Assembly: GCA_964195545.1 (NCBI GenBank)
Contig: CAXMQQ010000047.1
Span: forward strand, 1 to 36,142
Length of the DNA stretch: 36,142 nucleotides
Direction of reading: 5' to 3'
Origin: JAHEEL01 sp964195545
Lineage (GTDB): Bacteria > Actinomycetota > Acidimicrobiia > Spongiisociales > UBA5794
In this document: piece by piece, positions 1-8,358 of the stretch
Position numbering within the stretch: the first letter of the stretch is position 1
How the letters are laid out: every line of letters begins with the position of its first letter
Notes under the pieces: model-generated
The model's database searches: none
What the model was told of the DNA's origin: nothing
What the model saw: the letters and a program-made list of their open reading frames with translations, nothing else
Program-made: the position numbers and the translations under genes

Positions 1-156
1 ACCACATTCCGTACCCACGCTGAGGCCCGGATCGCGATCCGCCACTGGATCGAATCCTGGTACAACCGCCGCCGCCTCAGCTCCGTCATCGGATACCAGA
101 CACCAATCGGATGGGAGAACCACTACCGTCACAACACCCAAACCCTGGCCGCATAG
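1..156 (+). CDS. IS3-family transposase (OrfB), C-terminal fragment
   Basis: The reading frame is open from the first base and ends at TAG 154-156, giving the last 51 residues of a protein whose start lies outside the window. The sequence (RIAIRHWIESWYNRRRLSSV, then IGYQTPIGWE) matches the C-terminal end of the DDE integrase core of IS3-family OrfB transposases. That stretch carries the conserved W-x-x-x-YN-x-x-R-x-H/L-S-x-x-GY-x-T/S-P pattern. The catalytic D, D and E residues lie mainly upstream and cannot be checked. Only the end of the insertion sequence is present, so whether the copy is intact is unknown. It marks the outer side of the accessory region. Confidence 0.85.
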   Translation, partial: TTFRTHAEARIAIRHWIESWYNRRRLSSVIGYQTPIGWENHYRHNTQTLAA

Positions 157-187
157 CAACCGTGTCCGGCCAACGGAGGGAACTCCA
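1..187 (+). mobile_element. Right end of an IS3-family insertion sequence
   Basis: The element runs in from the left edge. After the transposase stop the sequence CGTGTCCGGCCAACGGAGGG leads into AACTCCA. This resembles the right terminal inverted repeat of IS3-type elements, which ends in CA, and so places the element end near base 187. The left end and target duplication are outside the window, so the exact boundary is inferred. Confidence 0.5.
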
Positions 188-415
188 GGCAAGGTGCTTG
201 CGGGTTGGGTGGACAGGACTGGGAGGGGCCACACCGTGTGGCGAGGGCGACGCCCGGCAAGAACGAGACCATGTTCAGCAGATCCCGGATCGGGCATCTT
301 CGCGAGTGGTCAGAGTCTGGATCGGCTGGAGCCGATCAAGCATGCTGCCGGTGGTTCCGCACTTCGGACAATCGAAGAAGTGGCAGCCAGAACTCACGAC
401 CGGTTTCGCAGGGCA

Positions 416-436
416 CCGAGGGCACGGAGGCCTCGG
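416..436 (-). terminator. Possible GC hairpin after the reductase operon
   Basis: CCGAGG (416-421) and CCTCGG (431-436) can pair around a 9-base loop. The hairpin lies 7 bases beyond the stop codon of the last gene of the minus-strand reductase operon. There is no T-tract, so this is a weak candidate for an actinobacterial-type terminator. The rest of 188-442 shows nothing recognisable. Confidence 0.25.
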
Positions 437-442
437 CGGCCG

Positions 443-1864
443 TCAACCTTGTCCGCGGCAGTCCAGGCATCGTCGGGACAGGATTCCTATGGTTGCTTCG
501 AACTCGTCGCCCAGAAGGTCAGAGATGCGGGTCATCATCGTGTCGGGCGCGATTGGCTCTCCGCAGCGCTCGCACATGAGTACGGCGCCCTCGTTCAACG
601 TGTGTCGTCCGGTTGCGAGCAGGTCGGAGTCGACGCGCGGTTCCACCGCGATCGCCCCGCGCTTGAATTCGGGACAGGCTGCAAGACATTGGTGACAGTT
701 CACGCACGCTGCCGCGTCCAATGTGATCGAGATGCTCTCGCCGTCGTACGCACTCTGCAGAGCGTCGGTTGGACAGGTCGTCGCGCACTGGGCACACAAC
801 GTGCAGGCTGTGGCGTCGAGCACGACGACGCCGACCGGCGATGCATTGTGTACGACATCGAGCAATGAGTTGGTCGCCGATGCAAGAGCGAGGAGCACCG
901 ACGCAGCGCCGTTCACGGCGAACGGATCCGCCACATCCAGCGATGCGATCGGCATCGACGGCGTTCCTCGTCGGGTGCCGACCATGTCGGGTTCAAGGTC
1001 ACAGGCCGTGAGGATCGCTCGAGCGAACTCGATCGCGCCGAGAGCGTGTTCGTCGAGACCGAGCGGGCATCCGGAGTCAACACACGCGACGAGTGCCGCA
1101 CCCCGTGCGCCCATGGCGATGCACGCTAGGAGCCAGGTTCCCGGAACCATGGCGGTACACGGAACCTCGACGTCGATCCAGCCCGTCTCTCGGGGTAGCT
1201 CGCCTCTCGAGCAGACGAATCGGATACCGTCGCTGCCAGAGGTCCGCGCGATGTGTGACCTCACCTGAGCTTCGAGCATCGGCGGGGTTGCCGCCGGACT
1301 GGATATGGCTGATGTCGGACAACTGGTCACGCATCGCCCGCACGGCTCGCAGATGTCCTTGTCGAAGATGATCCTGCCCGAATGCCAGGAATAGGCGTCC
1401 TGAGGGCAGACGTCCACGCACGCGCGACACCCGTCGGCAGCAGCGCATATGTCAGGCGCGATCATCGGGGCCGCCATGTACTCGAGAACCGGTGGCCGCA
1501 GCAGCGCCCGTCTCGTGATGTGCCGGCTGCGCACCGGTTTCGCGTGCTCGGGTTCGCTCCCTCCATAGGCGCTTGCCCGGGCGATCAGACCGTGCAGCAA
1601 GACCGTCACCGTATCCGCATCGGCGCCCGGCTCTACAGCGATGATCTGGGCTCCGAGCGGATCGATGTCGAGACCCCGGAGCGCCCGCTGCAGGTGTGAG
1701 AATTGGAATTCCCCCGGATGGAGCGCCAAGACGATCGAATCGGCATCACCGACGTCGGAGAGCACCCGACCTGGATCCGCGCACAGTCCCGCCACGACGG
1801 TAGCCCCAGCGACGGTATGAGCGATTGTCGGTGCGTCACCGCACACGACTATGGCAACAGTCAT
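443..1864 (-). CDS. Multi-cluster ferredoxin / MvhD-like iron-sulfur protein
   Basis: A 473-residue cytoplasmic-looking protein with no signal peptide or membrane segment. It holds two pairs of 4Fe-4S motifs. The first pair uses C140/C146/C149/C153 and C172/C175/C178/C182. The second uses C354/C357/C360/C364 and C387/C390/C393/C397. Between them (about 215-290) is a stretch with scattered Cys (C218, C236, C248, C261, C266) resembling the MvhD/FlpD hydrogenase-associated iron-sulfur domain. The last 45 residues add two CxxC pairs (C431/C434, C466/C469), possibly a zinc ribbon. The start overlaps the stop of the TorD-like gene in an ATGA, so it is the last gene of the reductase operon and translationally coupled. 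A role in moving electrons to or from the molybdoenzyme, or in cofactor assembly, is inferred. The substrate is unknown. Confidence 0.75.
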   Translation of the reverse strand: MTVAIVVCGDAPTIAHTVAGATVVAGLCADPGRVLSDVGDADSIVLALHPGEFQFSHLQRALRGLDIDPLGAQIIAVEPGADADTVTVLLHGLIARASAYGGSEPEHAKPVRSRHITRRALLRPPVLEYMAAPMIAPDICAAADGCRACVDVCPQDAYSWHSGRIIFDKDICEPCGRCVTSCPTSAISSPAATPPMLEAQVRSHIARTSGSDGIRFVCSRGELPRETGWIDVEVPCTAMVPGTWLLACIAMGARGAALVACVDSGCPLGLDEHALGAIEFARAILTACDLEPDMVGTRRGTPSMPIASLDVADPFAVNGAASVLLALASATNSLLDVVHNASPVGVVVLDATACTLCAQCATTCPTDALQSAYDGESISITLDAAACVNCHQCLAACPEFKRGAIAVEPRVDSDLLATGRHTLNEGAVLMCERCGEPIAPDTMMTRISDLLGDEFEATIGILSRRCLDCRGQG

Positions 1865-2523
1865 GGTGACTCAACTTCTCTTCGGAGCATGCGAAGGGAA
1901 TCGGCGTCGTGGATCACGAAAGCGTGGGCGAGTCGCGCAAGGTTGAGATAGAAGGTGAGGGGTTGCGCGTCGCCGATACTGCGGGCGAACAACGGGATCC
2001 ACACCGAGAGATGTCGATCGAGGAATCTGCCGGCGAGACCGAGTGTCTCCCATGCCAGTCTCCCTTGATCGGACTCCCATGCTTCGGCTTCGATTCCGCA
2101 CAGGTACGACATGACCTCGAACTCGGTTGAGACGTGGTCGGGAGCTTCGGCCAGGCCGACCGAAACGAGACCCATCGATCGGTACTCCCGCTGCAGTCCG
2201 GCGACGAACTCAGCGACGCCGCCGCCCCTGGCAGGAACGCGGTAGTGCGATTCGACAGGGGGTGCGGCGGCTCCCTTCATCCCGGAAGCGAAGAGTCTCA
2301 CATGCTCCACCGCCAGCCCGGGTTCCTCCCCTTCAGCAGGCCACGTTGACACCAGCCGTCGCCACTGCCGACTGTAGGCGTACCGGTCAAGATCTCGATC
2401 GTCGAGGAATTCGATCGCCGCACCGAGCAGGTCGAGATGCTCGGACTCCGGAGACCGGAATGCCGCACCGATGAACCGGTACAAGCCCTGTCGCGTCCGG
2501 CATTCGTCCAGCCACTCTGTCAT
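1861..2523 (-). CDS. TorD/DmsD-family molybdoenzyme maturation chaperone
   Basis: A 220-residue, largely helical soluble protein. The N-terminal LYRFIGAAFRSPE stretch, the central ESHYR...VAEFVAGLQREYRSMGL segment and the following APDHVSTEFEVMSYLCGIEAEAW segment match the TorD/DmsD/NarJ superfamily. In this family the segment E-x(n)-P-D-H-(I/V)-x-x-E-(L/F) is the signature. These chaperones bind the apo-catalytic subunit and its Tat signal, hold it until the molybdopterin cofactor is inserted, and then release it for export. The gene lies in the same operon as the Tat-signalled molybdopterin subunit at 4779-7409, its likely client. It overlaps the downstream ferredoxin gene by four bases. 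Confidence 0.85.
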   Translation of the reverse strand: MTEWLDECRTRQGLYRFIGAAFRSPESEHLDLLGAAIEFLDDRDLDRYAYSRQWRRLVSTWPAEGEEPGLAVEHVRLFASGMKGAAAPPVESHYRVPARGGGVAEFVAGLQREYRSMGLVSVGLAEAPDHVSTEFEVMSYLCGIEAEAWESDQGRLAWETLGLAGRFLDRHLSVWIPLFARSIGDAQPLTFYLNLARLAHAFVIHDADSLRMLRREVESP

Positions 2524-2530
2524 CCGATCG

Positions 2531-2734
2531 TCAACGCCCGTCGGGCAGTAGTTCGTAGAACAACGCTGACGAAAGCAACGAAACGATGCCGATGATGAAG
2601 AGTGTTGGGGCTCCCACGACGGCCGGATCGCTGTCGGCCACAGTTGATGCCCCCCATGGGGCGGCGAGCAGATAGCCGGCGAGTAGCAGGGCGACGCCCA
2701 TCACGATCAGAGCAATGGCTCCAGTCCTACGCAT
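2531..2734 (-). CDS. Small two-helix membrane protein of the reductase operon
   Basis: A 67-residue protein with two hydrophobic segments (about 6-26 and 42-62) separated by a short polar loop. It overlaps the end of the NrfD gene by eight bases and is followed seven bases later by the chaperone gene, so it is embedded in the operon. I recognise no family. By position it could be an accessory subunit or assembly factor of the NrfD-anchored complex, which is inference only. The frame is supported by tight operon packing and its hydrophobic profile. Confidence 0.65.
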   Translation of the reverse strand: MRRTGAIALIVMGVALLLAGYLLAAPWGASTVADSDPAVVGAPTLFIIGIVSLLSSALFYELLPDGR

Positions 2735-4034
2735 CGGTGCGCACCTCCCTCCTATTCGAATTGAGATTGATGATCGGGAACACCTTCACGAAGCCACCAA
2801 TCAAGATGGCGCCGAGAGCGAAGAGTCCGCCGACAACCGCGAACTCGACCCACGTCGGAAAATAGCTGCCGGGTTCGTATGGAAGCAGCATCCCATGAGT
2901 CTGCGAAGGGATCACGGTCAGATAGCGCTCGGCGACTGCTGCCGTCGAGATGGCCACGCTCGCGGCAACGACTGCCGGGACACTCCAGGCCCCCGTTGCC
3001 GCTTGCGACACCAGGAGGATCATCGCGACGACCATGAGCACCAACGACGACCAGAAGATCCAGGCGTACGGTCCACGCAGCAACGCATCAGCGATGAGTC
3101 GCTCGTTGCCGGGCGTCGCGTACAGCAGCGTGAACGTCTTGACGGTCTGGAAGTACAGCGACGCCGCGGTGGCGGCCAGAAGGAGACTCCCCAACCACTT
3201 GAACACAGCATGCCCGAGAGGAATCCTCGCGCCGACCGCCCGACGGATGATCGCCGTGAGGACGACCAGATTCGCCAACCCCGATGCCGCTGCAAGGACG
3301 ATGAAGTCGGGGCCTTGCAGCGAACCGTACCAGCCGGGACGACCGACCTGAATGCCGAAGACCAATCCTTCCGTCGAGAGCGCTACGATCACGAGAGGGA
3401 CCAAGCCGATCGAGAGCCAGAACATCACGCGTCGGTGCCGCTCCCGCTCGGGTTCGGTGTCCCTGTAGCCCGCCGCCCACAGCTTGTGGAACCACCGGAG
3501 TCCCGATGGGGTCCCGGCGATCGTCGCTGCGTCTCGTCGGCCGCCGAGATACAGGTACACGAGACTGGTCATCAGCACACCGACGGCAACGAGCATGAAC
3601 GTGCCGAAGAACGCCGACTGTGGCCTCACGTACAGGAGCATGTTGACGAAGCCGCGGAACGGACTACCCAGGTCCAGCAGGACACCGAGCACTCCAGTGG
3701 ACAGCGACGCGATCGTGAGCAGAACGGCGAGCCGCGACACCGGCCGCAGCGCACCGATGTTGAACACCTCGACGAACGCCGCAAGGACGACGCCCGCCAG
3801 GCTGACGCCGATGAAGTACTCGACCATGACGACATACAGGCCCCACGTCGCCCCGCCCATCGTTCCGGTACTCCGCATCCCCGTCACGATCAACCCGTTG
3901 CTCAACTGATAGGAATAGGCGCCGATGCCGATCACGAACACCACGAACGACACAGCAAAGAACACCAACCAGCCGGGTGTCAGACGACCAACACCCTGGG
4001 GAAGCTTCTGTTCGACTCTCGTCTCCACCGACAT
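2727..4034 (-). CDS. NrfD/PsrC-family membrane subunit of the molybdoenzyme complex
   Basis: A 435-residue polytopic membrane protein with about nine to ten hydrophobic segments. It shows the NrfD/PsrC pattern: GMRSTGTMGGATWGLYVVMVEYFIG-like early helices, then GSPFRGFVNMLLYVRPQSAF and later SSLVLMVVAMILLV. Proteins of this family anchor periplasmic molybdenum/FeS dimers and exchange electrons with membrane quinones. The start ATG at 4034 is chosen because the family-like sequence begins there. It lies one base after the stop of the FeS-subunit gene, whereas a longer frame would overlap that gene heavily. With the two upstream genes it forms a PsrABC/TtrABC-like module. Direction of electron flow is not shown by the sequence. 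Confidence 0.88.
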   Translation of the reverse strand: MSVETRVEQKLPQGVGRLTPGWLVFFAVSFVVFVIGIGAYSYQLSNGLIVTGMRSTGTMGGATWGLYVVMVEYFIGVSLAGVVLAAFVEVFNIGALRPVSRLAVLLTIASLSTGVLGVLLDLGSPFRGFVNMLLYVRPQSAFFGTFMLVAVGVLMTSLVYLYLGGRRDAATIAGTPSGLRWFHKLWAAGYRDTEPERERHRRVMFWLSIGLVPLVIVALSTEGLVFGIQVGRPGWYGSLQGPDFIVLAAASGLANLVVLTAIIRRAVGARIPLGHAVFKWLGSLLLAATAASLYFQTVKTFTLLYATPGNERLIADALLRGPYAWIFWSSLVLMVVAMILLVSQAATGAWSVPAVVAASVAISTAAVAERYLTVIPSQTHGMLLPYEPGSYFPTWVEFAVVGGLFALGAILIGGFVKVFPIINLNSNRREVRTDA

Positions 4035-4035
4035 C

Positions 4036-4779
4036 TCACACCGTCGCTTTCGGTCGCTCGATCTCCTTGAGTTCCGATGAGGGCGGTGTGCCACCCACGT
4101 AGTACACGCTCGGTCTCGTGCCGGCCTCCTCGAGCAGTTGCCACGTCCGGTTCTCCCTGAGATAGAGGCTGATCGGCGTGCCCGGATCGTCGATATCCCC
4201 GAAGACCAAGGCATCCGTCGGACAGGTCTCTACGCAAGCCGGATCAAGGTCCTTCTCCACTCGCTGAACACAGAACGTGCACTTCTCCATGATCCCCTTG
4301 GCGTGCCCACCACCGGCGGTGCGCCGCTGCTCCTCGCCCCACAACTCGTCGAGATCCGGATTCTTGTAGGGAGGCACGACACCGTCCGTCACAGGCTGGA
4401 GGTCGGAATCCTTCCAATCCACGACCGAGTACTGCGCCTTCTCAGGATCCTGCCAGTTGAAGTAGTTCACGCCGTACGGGCAGGCGAGTTCACAGTAGCG
4501 ACACCCGATACAGCGGTCCGCGTCAGTCAGAACGAGCCCGTCCTCACGCTTGAATCGCGCACCGACCGGGCACACCTTGACACACGGTGCGTTGTCGCAA
4601 TGCTGGCAAGGTCGCGGCAGGAAGCTCATCTCGGTATCAGGGAACGAACCCTGTTCAAACCGGAACACGTGCATCCAGAAGTTACCTTCAACCGTGTTGT
4701 TCTCGACCTTGCATGCGGTCGTGCAACCGCGACACCCCTGGCACCTATTGAGGTCGACAACCATGGCGTACTTTGTCAT
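4036..4779 (-). CDS. Four-cluster 4Fe-4S electron-transfer subunit (PsrB/DmsB/NrfC-like)
   Basis: A 247-residue protein with four cysteine groups in the order typical of DmsB-like subunits: C13/C16/C19/C23, then RPCQHCDNAPCVKVCPVGA, then CIGCRYCELACPYG, then CTFCVQRV...CVETCP. It has no signal peptide, so it would be carried across the membrane with the Tat-signalled catalytic subunit, as in related complexes. The start ATG at 4779 has GGGAGG about nine bases upstream and overlaps the stop of the catalytic gene as ATGA. In the complex it should wire the molybdenum subunit to the NrfD membrane protein encoded next. Confidence 0.9.
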   Translation of the reverse strand: MTKYAMVVDLNRCQGCRGCTTACKVENNTVEGNFWMHVFRFEQGSFPDTEMSFLPRPCQHCDNAPCVKVCPVGARFKREDGLVLTDADRCIGCRYCELACPYGVNYFNWQDPEKAQYSVVDWKDSDLQPVTDGVVPPYKNPDLDELWGEEQRRTAGGGHAKGIMEKCTFCVQRVEKDLDPACVETCPTDALVFGDIDDPGTPISLYLRENRTWQLLEEAGTRPSVYYVGGTPPSSELKEIERPKATV

Positions 4780-7409
4780 CAGGCATCGCCTCCCTTCGTG
4801 ACCTTCACTTTCACATGGAACGACTGGTCTCCCGTGTTGGCGAGATAGCCCTCTCCCGTGAAGTAGATCTCGTTCGCCGACGGCCCCTGAGCTTCGTTCT
4901 GCGGATGAGTCCACATGCCGAAGTGATGCGGCATGGCAACCGTGTCCGGCCGGATCGAGTCCAACATCGTCGCCGTCGTCGTGAGGCGACGCGTCTCACC
5001 TGTCACAGCGTTGTGCGATTCCACCCTCACGGAGTCACCCTCGGAGATCCCCAGGCGGGCCGCTGCCTCCGGGTTGATGTCCAGGTGCGCGCCTGGTGCG
5101 AGCTCTGCGAGAATCGGAATGAAGCTGGTTCGAGACTGCTTGTGCTCGATCTGGTGATAGCTCAGGAGATAGAACTCGTACTCGGCCGGGGATGCATCCA
5201 TCGTAGGAGCCCGCCAGGTCGGGAACGCCGTGTAGTCCTGCCAGTAGATCTTCTCAGCACCCTTCGCCTTCATCTGCTGCTGCGCGTCAAGGAGGCTCTC
5301 TCCGTAAAGTCGGTGCATCGCACCGCCGAACGGCGGATCCGCGACGTACCCGTAGATCTTGTTCGGACTCACCGGACCCTTCACATAGACGCCCTTCTGG
5401 GGGTCTTCGAAGTATTCGATGCCCTCATCGATGCCCTGCGATTTGGCCCACTGGTCAAAGATGTGCCGTACCTCCGGCTTGCTGTCGAGCGGCAGAACGA
5501 ACGGTGTGTCGTCCAATTTGAGCTCTTTGTTGACGACGGCCAGGTATCCCTCCTCGCCGTAGAGAGTTCCCATGCGTTCGCACAGGTCCATGTAGATGTC
5601 GATCTCCCCGCGCGACTCGAAGAGCGGCTCCATGGGTGGGATTCTGAGCGTCACTGCGTCGATGTATTGGTCGGTCGCCGAGATCGGGCCTTCATACTTC
5701 TCGATAGTTGCGGCTGGCAGAACGACGTCGGCGAAGTAGTCGGCCGTTTCGGAGAGCCACGGACTGATCACTGCGACGAATTTGAACTTCAGATACGACC
5801 TCAGATATTCGGGTTGGGAGGGGAACGAATTGAGGGGGTTCACCATGTGCAGGATCGCGACCTCGGGAAGATCCTCGACGCCGTAGCGCTCCGGATCGTT
5901 CATTACGCCGGCAACGACTGCCGGGGAGCCGGTATTGATCGGGAAGAACTTGCTGTTGTTGAGCAGGAAGTCATAGGGAGGATCCTCGACCGTCAGCTTC
6001 TCGTATTTGGCGTAGTTCTTGTAGATCTTCCACGTGAAATCTGAGAGCTGCCCTCCGGCTGCACCGATCGCGCCTACCAGCATTGGAACCATGGTCATGG
6101 CGCGAGCAGTCTGAAAACCGAGCTCTTGCTGGGCCATGTGGTAGGCCATGATGCCGACCGGCCGGTACGGGACTTCGACGCCGTCGACGACGAGTGTCGA
6201 TCCGATCTGGGCTTGTCGACCGAACTCCGACGCAACCGAGCTGATCTGCTCGGCAGTCAGCCCGGTGATGTCGGCCGCCCACTCCGGTGTCGCGTCTGCG
6301 ACGTGTTCGATGAAAAGCTGAAACGCTGTCTTCACCTTCTCACCGTCGAGGACGAATTCGCCTTCGAGGACGGGATCATCGGTCTCACCAAACGGCACGG
6401 CCGCGCCAGAGGCCTCATCCCACACGAGACCGACGTCCTCGGCTTCATCTCCTTCGCCCACCGTGACTCGGGCAACGGTGCCGTCCGCCTTGATGAGGAA
6501 AGGCGCGTTCGTGTATTTGGTGAGATACGGACGGTCGAGATAGTCCTGCCTGATGAGCTCGTGACACAGGGCCAGAGCCATGGCGAGATCTGTACCCGGC
6601 CGTATCGGCAGCCACGTGTCGGCGAACGGTCCGGCACTCCTCAACCGTGGATCGAGGTGTGCGATCTTCATCCCTCGATCGCGAGCCTTGACCATGTGCC
6701 TCGGCCACGTGAGCCAGCAGAATTTGTTTCCGCCGGCATTGGTGATATTCCAGCCCCAGGACAGCATGTAGTTGCAATAGCGGAAGTCTGGATGCAATAC
6801 CGCGTGGGTTCCGATCGTGTACTCAAGTGCGCGGTAGCCGGCATCTGAGCAGAACGCACCGTGGCCGAGCTTGGAGATACCCGTCGATTTTACGAACGCG
6901 TCGTCATAGAAGTCCTTGGCCTTGCTTCGCCCCTTCTGCCACAGGACCATCTTGGGATCGCGGGCTCGAACCTCGTTGACCTTCTCAGCTACAAGATCGA
7001 GTGCCTCGTCCCATGTGGCGCGCCGCCACTCCCCCGAGACGCCCTTCTCATTGGTGCGCACCAGTGGCCATTTCACGCGATTGGGGTCATACATGGCCTG
7101 AATCTGGCCTTGACCCTTGGGACAGAGCGTTCCGACGTTGCGCGGATTCGTCGGATTCCCGTCGAACTTGACGACCCGGCCGTCGATGCGGCGGGCGATC
7201 ATCCCGCAATCCTGCTTGCCGATCCAGCACGTGGTAGCGACGAAGTCCTCAACAGGCCCGCTCGCGGTCGTCTCCTGGGCTATGGCGACGCCGTCGAGCG
7301 ACTTGAAGAGAAAGTTGCTCGCCACCACCGAAGTGCCGACAATTGCGGCAGAGCCTTTCACGAGGGTCCGGCGGGTGATGGTTGGCATCCCGAGAAATAC
7401 TTCCGACAT
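4779..7409 (-). CDS. Tat-exported molybdopterin oxidoreductase, DMSO-reductase family
   Basis: An 876-residue catalytic subunit with a twin-arginine signal (T12-R13-R14-T-L-V-K) followed by a hydrophobic stretch. The FeS-binding region has C61, C68 and C96. The usual C-x2-C-x3-C spacing would need a Cys at position 64, which is Gly. C187 in HGAFCSDAG is the likely molybdenum ligand, as in PsrA/PhsA-type enzymes. The C-terminal molydopterin-dinucleotide-binding domain contains YHQIEHKQSRTSF and HLDINPEAAARLGISEGD. The start at 7409 is preceded by AAGGAG; an earlier in-frame ATG at 7514 lacks this and would mask the Tat signal. First gene of the reductase operon. The polysulfide, thiosulfate or tetrathionate reductase group is the closest guess, and the substrate is unproven. 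Confidence 0.9.
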   Translation of the reverse strand: MSEVFLGMPTITRRTLVKGSAAIVGTSVVASNFLFKSLDGVAIAQETTASGPVEDFVATTCWIGKQDCGMIARRIDGRVVKFDGNPTNPRNVGTLCPKGQGQIQAMYDPNRVKWPLVRTNEKGVSGEWRRATWDEALDLVAEKVNEVRARDPKMVLWQKGRSKAKDFYDDAFVKSTGISKLGHGAFCSDAGYRALEYTIGTHAVLHPDFRYCNYMLSWGWNITNAGGNKFCWLTWPRHMVKARDRGMKIAHLDPRLRSAGPFADTWLPIRPGTDLAMALALCHELIRQDYLDRPYLTKYTNAPFLIKADGTVARVTVGEGDEAEDVGLVWDEASGAAVPFGETDDPVLEGEFVLDGEKVKTAFQLFIEHVADATPEWAADITGLTAEQISSVASEFGRQAQIGSTLVVDGVEVPYRPVGIMAYHMAQQELGFQTARAMTMVPMLVGAIGAAGGQLSDFTWKIYKNYAKYEKLTVEDPPYDFLLNNSKFFPINTGSPAVVAGVMNDPERYGVEDLPEVAILHMVNPLNSFPSQPEYLRSYLKFKFVAVISPWLSETADYFADVVLPAATIEKYEGPISATDQYIDAVTLRIPPMEPLFESRGEIDIYMDLCERMGTLYGEEGYLAVVNKELKLDDTPFVLPLDSKPEVRHIFDQWAKSQGIDEGIEYFEDPQKGVYVKGPVSPNKIYGYVADPPFGGAMHRLYGESLLDAQQQMKAKGAEKIYWQDYTAFPTWRAPTMDASPAEYEFYLLSYHQIEHKQSRTSFIPILAELAPGAHLDINPEAAARLGISEGDSVRVESHNAVTGETRRLTTTATMLDSIRPDTVAMPHHFGMWTHPQNEAQGPSANEIYFTGEGYLANTGDQSFHVKVKVTKGGDA

Positions 7410-7581
7410 CCCTACTCCTTGCGATCCGGTAATCCGACATGTGACGGTCGTGCTCGTCCCTCGTGCGCGAACGTGCCGCTCGCCGGACGGCGAACGGGGA
7501 ACGACATGAGACATGGCCCTCCTGACAGGCGGGCGGCACAGCAGATCATCACGAGGGCATTAGAAACCAGATTGAATAACT

Positions 7582-7591
7582 CCGCTAGCGG
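7582..7591. promoter_or_regulatory. Palindrome in the reductase operon upstream region
   Basis: CCGCTAGCGG is a perfect 10-base palindrome 173 bases upstream of the reductase start codon. Its centre is 65 bases, about six helical turns, from the centre of the palindrome at 7642-7661. A regulator or promoter role is inferred from position only. Confidence 0.3.
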
Positions 7592-7641
7592 GGGAAATCG
7601 CCATTCGCGTCAGGACAATCCCTATTCCTACGATCGAGGGA

Positions 7642-7661
7642 TGTGGGGGAATTCCCGTACA
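7642..7661. promoter_or_regulatory. Candidate operator palindrome upstream of the reductase operon
   Basis: The sequence TGT-N2-GGGAATTCCC-N2-ACA is an imperfect 20-base dyad with eight of ten positions paired. It lies 26 bases beyond the response-regulator stop and about 235 bases upstream of the reductase start, in the 277-base gap between the two operons. There is no T-tract, which argues against a terminator. Binding by the adjacent NarL-type regulator is a reasonable guess. Confidence 0.4.
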
Positions 7662-7686
7662 CGGCGGGTAGTCGGGACGCTGAGGG

Positions 7687-8358
7687 CTACTTCAAGATGT
7701 CGAGTTCGAGCGCCAACCTCACGAGAGCCGCGCGACTGTCCAGGCCGAGTTTGCGCATGAGTCGCGCCTTATAGGTCTCGATCGTCTTGACGCTGAGGTA
7801 CATCATCCTTGCGGTTTCGCTATTGCTGTGACCGAGGGCGACCATCCGGAACACCTCGGCCTCGCGTTTACTCAACGACCGATAACGCTCTCGATTGTTG
7901 TCGTCGGATTGGTCCGGCGATCCGGGGGAAGCGATCGCCTGATCGTGGGTAGCAAGGAGCTTGGCATGATGTGGGTGTATGAAAACACCTCCGTCACTGA
8001 CGGTGCGAAGAGCCGTCAAGAGCTCCGTGCCCGCCGCCTGCTTCAGGATGTAGCCGGATCCTCCCGAGGCGAGCACGCGCCGCAGATAGCCGACGTCGTC
8101 GTGCATCGTGAGCACGAGAACGCGGGTCTCGGGAAGCTCTTCACGAAGTCGGTCGAGAGCATCGAACCCGCCGCATCTCGGCATGTTGATGTCCAACAGG
8201 ATGATGTCCGGACGCACTTTCGCGGCCAGTTCGATGCAATCGAGACCGTCGTCGGCTTCGCCCACGACCTCGATCTCCGGTTCGGCCGCCAACAGGGCGC
8301 TCAACCCCGCCCTGAGCACCGGGTGATCGTCTGCCAGGAAGACCCTGATAACGCTCAT
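7687..8358 (-). CDS. NarL/FixJ-family response regulator
   Basis: A 223-residue regulator. The receiver domain (about 4-120) has the acidic pair D10/D11, the phospho-acceptor D56 in LLDINMP, a conserved T at VLTMHDD and the K in YILKQA. A LuxR-type helix-turn-helix (about 155-218) follows, with LSKREAEVFRMVALGHSNSETARMMYLS-type sequence. Such proteins bind DNA as dimers when phosphorylated. The start overlaps the kinase stop as ATGA, so the two are co-translated partners. The first operon downstream is the molybdoenzyme complex, its most likely target. Confidence 0.93.
   Translation of the reverse strand: MSVIRVFLADDHPVLRAGLSALLAAEPEIEVVGEADDGLDCIELAAKVRPDIILLDINMPRCGGFDALDRLREELPETRVLVLTMHDDVGYLRRVLASGGSGYILKQAAGTELLTALRTVSDGGVFIHPHHAKLLATHDQAIASPGSPDQSDDNNRERYRSLSKREAEVFRMVALGHSNSETARMMYLSVKTIETYKARLMRKLGLDSRAALVRLALELDILK

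Noticed and set aside
2715..4070. Long plus-strand open frame opposite the NrfD gene
   Set aside because: Arg/Asp/His-rich translation typical of an antisense shadow in GC-rich DNA; the minus-strand frame has clear membrane helices and operon packing.
4931..4951. A 21-base stretch inside the reductase gene matching the end of the IS (151-171) at 20 of 21 bases
   Set aside because: It lies in the coding sequence near a conserved histidine-rich part of the molybdoenzyme. There is no second IS end nearby, and chance matches of this length are possible in GC-rich DNA.
4773..6044. Long plus-strand open frame opposite the molybdoenzyme gene
   Set aside because: Low-complexity Arg/Val/Leu/Asp-rich translation with no motif; shadow of the strongly supported minus-strand gene.
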